This document shows, piece after piece, positions 29,201-34,321 of a DNA stretch of 34,321 bases. Origin of the DNA: Macrocybe gigantea (taxonomy: Eukaryota; Basidiomycota; Agaricomycetes; Agaricales; Callistosporiaceae). A program made the translations under genes and the position numbers. Each line of letters starts with the position of its first letter. Position 1 is the first letter of the stretch. The stretch spans positions 1-34,321 of the forward strand of contig SJRY01000096.1 of assembly GCA_011319805.1 (NCBI GenBank), written 5' to 3'. The notes beneath the pieces are model-generated. The model was not told where the DNA came from, did no database searches, and saw only the letters and a program-made list of their open reading frames with translations.

Positions 29201-32200
29201 GAGTGCAGTGTCACAACAAGTTCAAACGATTCAACAGGGACTTGCGTCTCTGGCAAAGAATCCCAATACTGAAATCGAACTCGTGGGCAAGAGCCTTAAG
29301 ATTAACAAGAACATGGGTAAGCGAAGACTACGCGAACCGCTATGCCTGCGATCTCATCTATGGCCTGCAGGCATCTTCATTACGACTAACCCTAACTATG
29401 CCGGTCGTTCGCAACTGCCGCCCAACTTAACCAAGCTGTTCAGGCCGTATGTACCAAACCAAATCCAAGATCTTCTACCCACTGATTGTTTATATAGTAT
29501 GGCCATGACTAGACCAGATCGAGAACTTATTGCCCAGGTCATGCTATTCTCTCAAGGCTTCCGAACTGCAGAGTCGCTTGCGTCCAAAATTGTGCCCTTC
29601 TTTAACCTTTGCGACGAGCAACTTTCTCCTCAACCCCATTACGATTTTGGTCTACGTGCATTGAAAGCGGTTTTGTCGAGCGCTGGTATCTTGAAGCGTG
29701 AACGGTTGCTCCGGACCAAATCGTCAACTGAAGATGATGCGGATGAAATGCTTGGTCTTTCTGATAACATCTCTGAACAGATCATCCTGATTCAGAGTGT
29801 CACGGAGACTATCGTGCCGAAGCTCGTTGCAGATGATGTCCCGCTTCTGACAAGGTTAAACGGTCCTAAAGTCATCCAACACTTTGCTGACTCTTTTGTT
29901 TGTCTAGTCTGCTTGCGGATGTCTTCCCGGGTGTGGACTACATACCGGTGGATCTCAGTGCACTTAGGGAACAGATCCTCAAGGTTTGCGAGGAGCGACG
30001 ATTAGTCGATGGCGAGCGCTGGATAGCCAAGATCCTTCAGCTCTATCAGATCCAGAAGATTCAACATGGCTTGATGATGGTCGGCCCATCTGGAAGCGGC
30101 AAGACGAATGCATGGCAAGTCTTACTAGCCGCCCTCGAGCGTTTGGATGGAATCGAGGGTGTTGCGTATGTCATCGATCCGAAAGCCATGCACAAGGATG
30201 CATTATACGGAACGCTGGATCAAACCACTAGGGAATGGAACGATGGTCTCTTCACCCATATTCTTCGCAAGATTGTGGACGACGTACGCGGAGAGAGTGG
30301 CAAGAGACATTGGATTATTTTCGATGGCGACGTCGATCCAGAGTGGGTCGAAAACTTGAATAGGTGCACAATTCTATCATTGGTATAAGGGAAGAATATT
30401 GACAACCCCCAGCGTATTGGATGATAACAAGCTCCTCACTCTTCCTAACGGCGAGCGTCTCAACCTTCCTCCCAACGTCCGTATCATGTTTGAAGTTGAA
30501 CATCTCAAGTACGCTACCCTTGCCACCGTGAGCCGATGTGGCATGATCTGGTTCAGCGAGGACGTCATCGAATCATCCATGGTCTATCGCAATTATCTTT
30601 CGACGCTGTCCACCGTTCCACTTGATGCCGATGATGAGGAGGGCATAGACGGACTGGCGCGCCGCAATGACGCTGGTGCATCAGATGCCGCAGCGTCAGT
30701 GAATCTTTTGACTCAAAAACAAATTGCCACGATTCTGGAGCGTTACTTTATTGATGAAGACCTCGTTAGTTCGGCCTTGAGATATGCGGAGGCTATGGAA
30801 CATATCATGGATTTCACAGTTACTAGGGCTCTCAATACACTCTTCTCCCTGCTCAACAAGACCGTCCGCAACGTCATCGAGTATAATTTGCAGCATCCGG
30901 ATTTCCCGCTTTCGCCAGAACGAGTTGAGCAGTATGTCACGAAGCGGCTGCTCGTCAGCATCATATGGGCTTTCTCCGGTGATGCAAAACTTGATCTAAG
31001 AGCCGAAATGGGTGAATTTCTGCGGAAACAAACTGGCATTGACCTTCCTCCTCTCGCACCGGGAAGTTCGCTCATCGACTACGATGTCCAGGTGGGGACT
31101 GGCGATTGGTCTGCTTGGCAATCCAAAGTTCCCGCCATTGAAATTGAAGCCCATGCAGTGACGGCTTCCGACGTGGTCGTCCCTACCATGGATACAGTAC
31201 GACATGAAGAAGTACTCTATTCGTGGTTGTCAGAGCACAAACCCCTCATGCTTTGCGGTCCTCCCGGTTCTGGAAAGACCATGACTTTGTTCAGCGCTCT
31301 GCGAAAATTGCCGGATATGGAGGTTGTTGGCCTCAACTTCTCCAGTGCTACGACACCCGAACTCATCCTTAAGACCTTTGAACAATACTGTGAATACAGG
31401 AAGACGCCAAATGGAGTCATTTTGGCACCCGTCCAAATCGGTCGCTGGCTTGTGGTCTTCTGCGATGAAATCAACTTGCCAGCCCCTGACAAGTATGGTA
31501 CTCAGCGTGTCATCTCATTCCTTCGTCAACTTGTGGAATGCGGTGGTTACTGGCGTTCAAGCGACATGGCGTGGGTCAAACTCGAGCGCATTCAATTTGT
31601 AGGCGCTTGCAATCCTCCGACTGATCCCGGTCGTGTTCCTCTCAGCCATCGTTTCTTGCGACATGCGCCATTGGTCATGGTAGATTACCCTGGCGAGGTT
31701 TCTCTCAAGCAAATTTATGGCACATACAACAGAGCTGCCCTCAAAGTCGTTCCTAACCTCCGCGCATATGCAGAGCCCCTTACAGATGCCATGGTTACTT
31801 TTTACCTCGCTTCTCAGAAACGATTCACAACAGATATCCAAGCGCACTACGTCTACAGTCCTCGTGAGCTTACACGTTGGGTACGTGGCATATACGAGGC
31901 CATTCGACCTCTTGAAATTCTTTCTGTCGAGGGCCTAGTCCGCGTATGGGCTCATGAGGCGCTTCGCCTATTCCAAGATCGTCTTGTGACGGAAGAGGAG
32001 AAGCAGTGGACCGACGATAACATCGACGCTGTAGCCATGGAGCACTTCCCGACCATCAACCGCGAAGAAGCCCTTAACCGTCCTATCCTCTTCTCCAACT
32101 GGACCTCAAAACATTACATTCCTGTTGATCGAGAAGTGCTTCGCGAATATACGAAAGCGCGACTTCGCGTTTTCTATGAAGAAGAACTGGATGTCCCTCT

Positions 32201-34321
32201 TGTGCTTTTCAATGACGTACTGGATCATGTCCTCAGGATAGATCGCGTTTTCCGTCAAGTTCAAGGTCACCTTCTGCTCATCGGTGTCAGCGGTAGTGGC
32301 AAGGTAACCGTCTGTCATGAATTCTGTCTACTACAGTCACTGATATTTTGCCTTCAAATGCAGACGACATTGTCCAGATTCGTTGCTTGGATGAACGGTC
32401 TGAGCATCTTCCAAATTAAAGTATCGAACAAGTACACTGGCGATGATTTCGATGATGATCTACGTACCGTCCTGCGCCGAGCAGGTTGCAAAGGCGAAAA
32501 GATATGCTTCATCATGGATGAATCGAACGTGCTAGACTCTGGATTCTTAGAAAGGATGAACACCCTGCTTGCCAACGCCGAGGTCCCTGGTCTTTTCGAG
32601 GGTGACGAGTACGCTGCACTATTGACCGCCTGCAAAGAAGGCTCCCAGAGAGACGGCCTGATGCTTGATTCTCCAGAAGAATTATACAGATGGTTCACGC
32701 AGCAGGTTGCCAAGAATCTCCACGTCGTATTCACCATGAATCCCCCGGAAAATGGCTTAGCATCCCGAGCAGCTACTTCTCCCGCATTGTTCAATCGTTG
32801 CGTTCTAGATTGGTTCGGAGACTGGTCAGATCAGGCATTCTACCAAGTGGGCATGGAATTCACACATACTCTGGACCTTGACCTTCCTTCGTATAACCCT
32901 CCTGCTCACTTTCCGATCGCTTACCGAGGTCTCTCTATGCCCCCGGTCCATCGAACAGCTGTGGTCAATGCTCTTGTTCATGTGCATTCCTCTCTTCATC
33001 AGGTCAATCAGCGTCTCAGTCGTCGACAGGGACGTTATAACTACGTCACGCCAAGGCATTATCTGGACTTGTGAGTGATACTCCTCATTATAGTTCATCC
33101 CGTTTTCTCATGAATCGATAGCATCAGTCATTATGTCCGTCTCTATACAGAAAAGCGGGACGAGCTTGAAGAGCAACAACGTCACTTGCATGTCGGTTTG
33201 GATAAGCTCAAGGACACCGTAACGCAAGTCGAAGAATTACGCAAGAGCCTCGCAATCAAACGCTCTCAACTCGAGGCCAAAAATGCGGAGGCGAACGAGA
33301 AGCTTAAACGCATGGTCGCCGATCAACAAGAAGCTGAGCAGAAGAAAGCTGCCTCTATTGAGATTCAAGCCGCACTCGTCGAACAAGATCACAATATCGA
33401 ACAGCGCCGAGCTGTTGTTATGGCTGATTTGGCCGATGCCGAGCCGCCGTCCTCGATGCCCAAGCAGCGTCAGTAACATCAAAAGACAGCACTTACAGGA
33501 AGTTCGTGTTATGGCCAACCCCCCTGAAGCCGTGAAGTTAGCTATGGAATCTGTTTGCTCAATTCTCGGCCACAAGATTGACAGCTGGCGCACTATCCAA
33601 GGAATTATCCGTCGTGATGACTTATCCAGCGCATTGTCAACTTCGACACTACGCAAATGTCCAAGCAAACGCGGGACATGATGAAAAGGGATTTCGTCAG
33701 CCGACCTTCCTTCAACTTTGAAACTGTCCAACGCGCCAGTAAAGCCTGCGGCCCTCTAGTCAAATGGGTTTTGGCACAAGTGCGGTTCTCAGAAATTCTT
33801 GATAAGGTGGAGCCCCTTCGAAACGAAGTGCATTCATTAGAGCAACAGGCCGAGACCACGAAGAAACAAGCTGCAGCTATCATAGACATGATAGCTGAGC
33901 TCGAGGGGAAGATTGCGAAGTACAAGGAAGAATATGCTCTGCTTATTAGCGAAACACAGGCCATCAAATCGGAGATGGAGCGTGTCCAAAGCAAGGTTGA
34001 TCGCAGCATGAAGCTGCTGGAAAGTTTGTCCTCCGAACGTGGTCGTTGGGAGGCAGGCAGTCGCACCTTCGAGGCGGAAATGAGTACTATTGTTGGCGAT
34101 GTGCTTGTTTCAGCTGCTTTTCTGGCTTACGGCGGTTTCTTCGATCAACATTATCGAGAAGTCATGTGGCAGGAATGGTCAAGCCATTTGACAGACGCGA
34201 ACATCAAATTCAAGCCGGAACTATCCTTCGCTGATATCTTTCCACGGCTGATGACAGATTGGGCTGGCAGTCGAAGTCCTGCCTTCCGACAACCTGACAA
34301 CAGAAAACGCGATCATGCTCA
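26282..34321 (+). CDS. dhc2: Cytoplasmic dynein heavy chain, motor half (split gene), 3' end outside window
   Basis: Minus-end-directed microtubule motor. The product begins with ~30 lineage-specific residues ([18 protein letters not shown]) and goes straight into the linker, so the ~1,000-residue dimerising tail is absent. Fifteen exons; introns 26372-26420, 26668-26726, ~27268-27340 (weak donor), 27426-27473, 27569-27625, 27706-27758, 27773-27819, 27866-27916, 29317-29370, 29447-29497, 29855-29907, 30364-30412, 32304-32363, 33071-33121. AAA1: GPAGTGKTE (29013) and CFDEFN (29160). AAA2: GPSGSGKT (30083), [12 protein letters not shown]3: GPPGSGKT (31257), [11 protein letters not shown]4: SGSGK|TTL with an intron inside the P-loop, IMDESN. 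Then stalk coil, microtubule-binding domain (~33510-33790), return coil and the AAA5 start, about 2,430 codons. Single bases are missing near 28200, 33442, 33474, 33622, 34234 and 34278. Confidence 0.95.

Noticed and set aside
26282..34321. Dynein gene as a pseudogene
   Set aside because: All lesions are single-base deletions in strongly conserved codons, splice sites are intact, and neighbouring genes and transposons show the same error type.

Overview
The window comes from the nuclear genome of a filamentous basidiomycete, most likely an Agaricomycete. The right third holds four host genes (MGR2/ROMO1, PEX10, SmE and a cytoplasmic dynein motor subunit). They carry many very short introns (47-73 nt), are packed 75-150 bp apart, and the dynein heavy chain begins at the linker instead of the tail, a split reported for Agaricomycetes. 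No bacterial-type feature, CRISPR array, rRNA or tRNA gene was seen.

Layout. 1-2680: 5' part of a Ty3/gypsy chromovirus on the minus strand (copy A). 2681-8448: an older plus-strand copy of the same family (copy B), lacking its first ~750 bp because A abuts it, and full of CGA-to-TGA stops. 8449-9261: no gene. 9262-10138: a short element with inverted ends and subterminal hairpins enclosing a truncated RecQ-like helicase piece. 10148-22260: a Ty1/copia element with identical 5-bp target duplications (CCTTG), 228-bp LTRs and a half-tRNA primer site. Its gag is split by a third gypsy copy (C, 11497-18336, minus strand, duplication GCGAT). C itself carries a solo LTR (12175-12494, duplication TTCTC) in a small third ORF. 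The insertion order is therefore readable: copia first, then C, then the element that left the solo LTR. 22266-23725: no gene recognised. 23726-34321: MGR2 (minus), PEX10 (plus), SmE (minus) and the dynein motor gene (plus, running off the right edge).

The gypsy family is the most unusual content. Comparing three copies gives a layout of LTR - 11-nt self-priming site - ATG-less ORF0 - in-frame TAA - gag - canonical -1 slippery heptamer (GGGTTTT) - pol with protease, RT, RNase H, integrase and chromodomain - ATGA stop/start overlap - a conserved ~121-codon ORF3 of unknown function - polypurine tract - LTR. Substitutions in old copies are overwhelmingly CpG transitions.

Caution: single-base deletions break conserved reading frames throughout the window, in dynein, PEX10, MGR2 and the young transposon copies alike. 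The simplest reading is uncorrected consensus errors in a long-read assembly. Broken frames in otherwise conserved host genes should not be taken as pseudogenes without read support.
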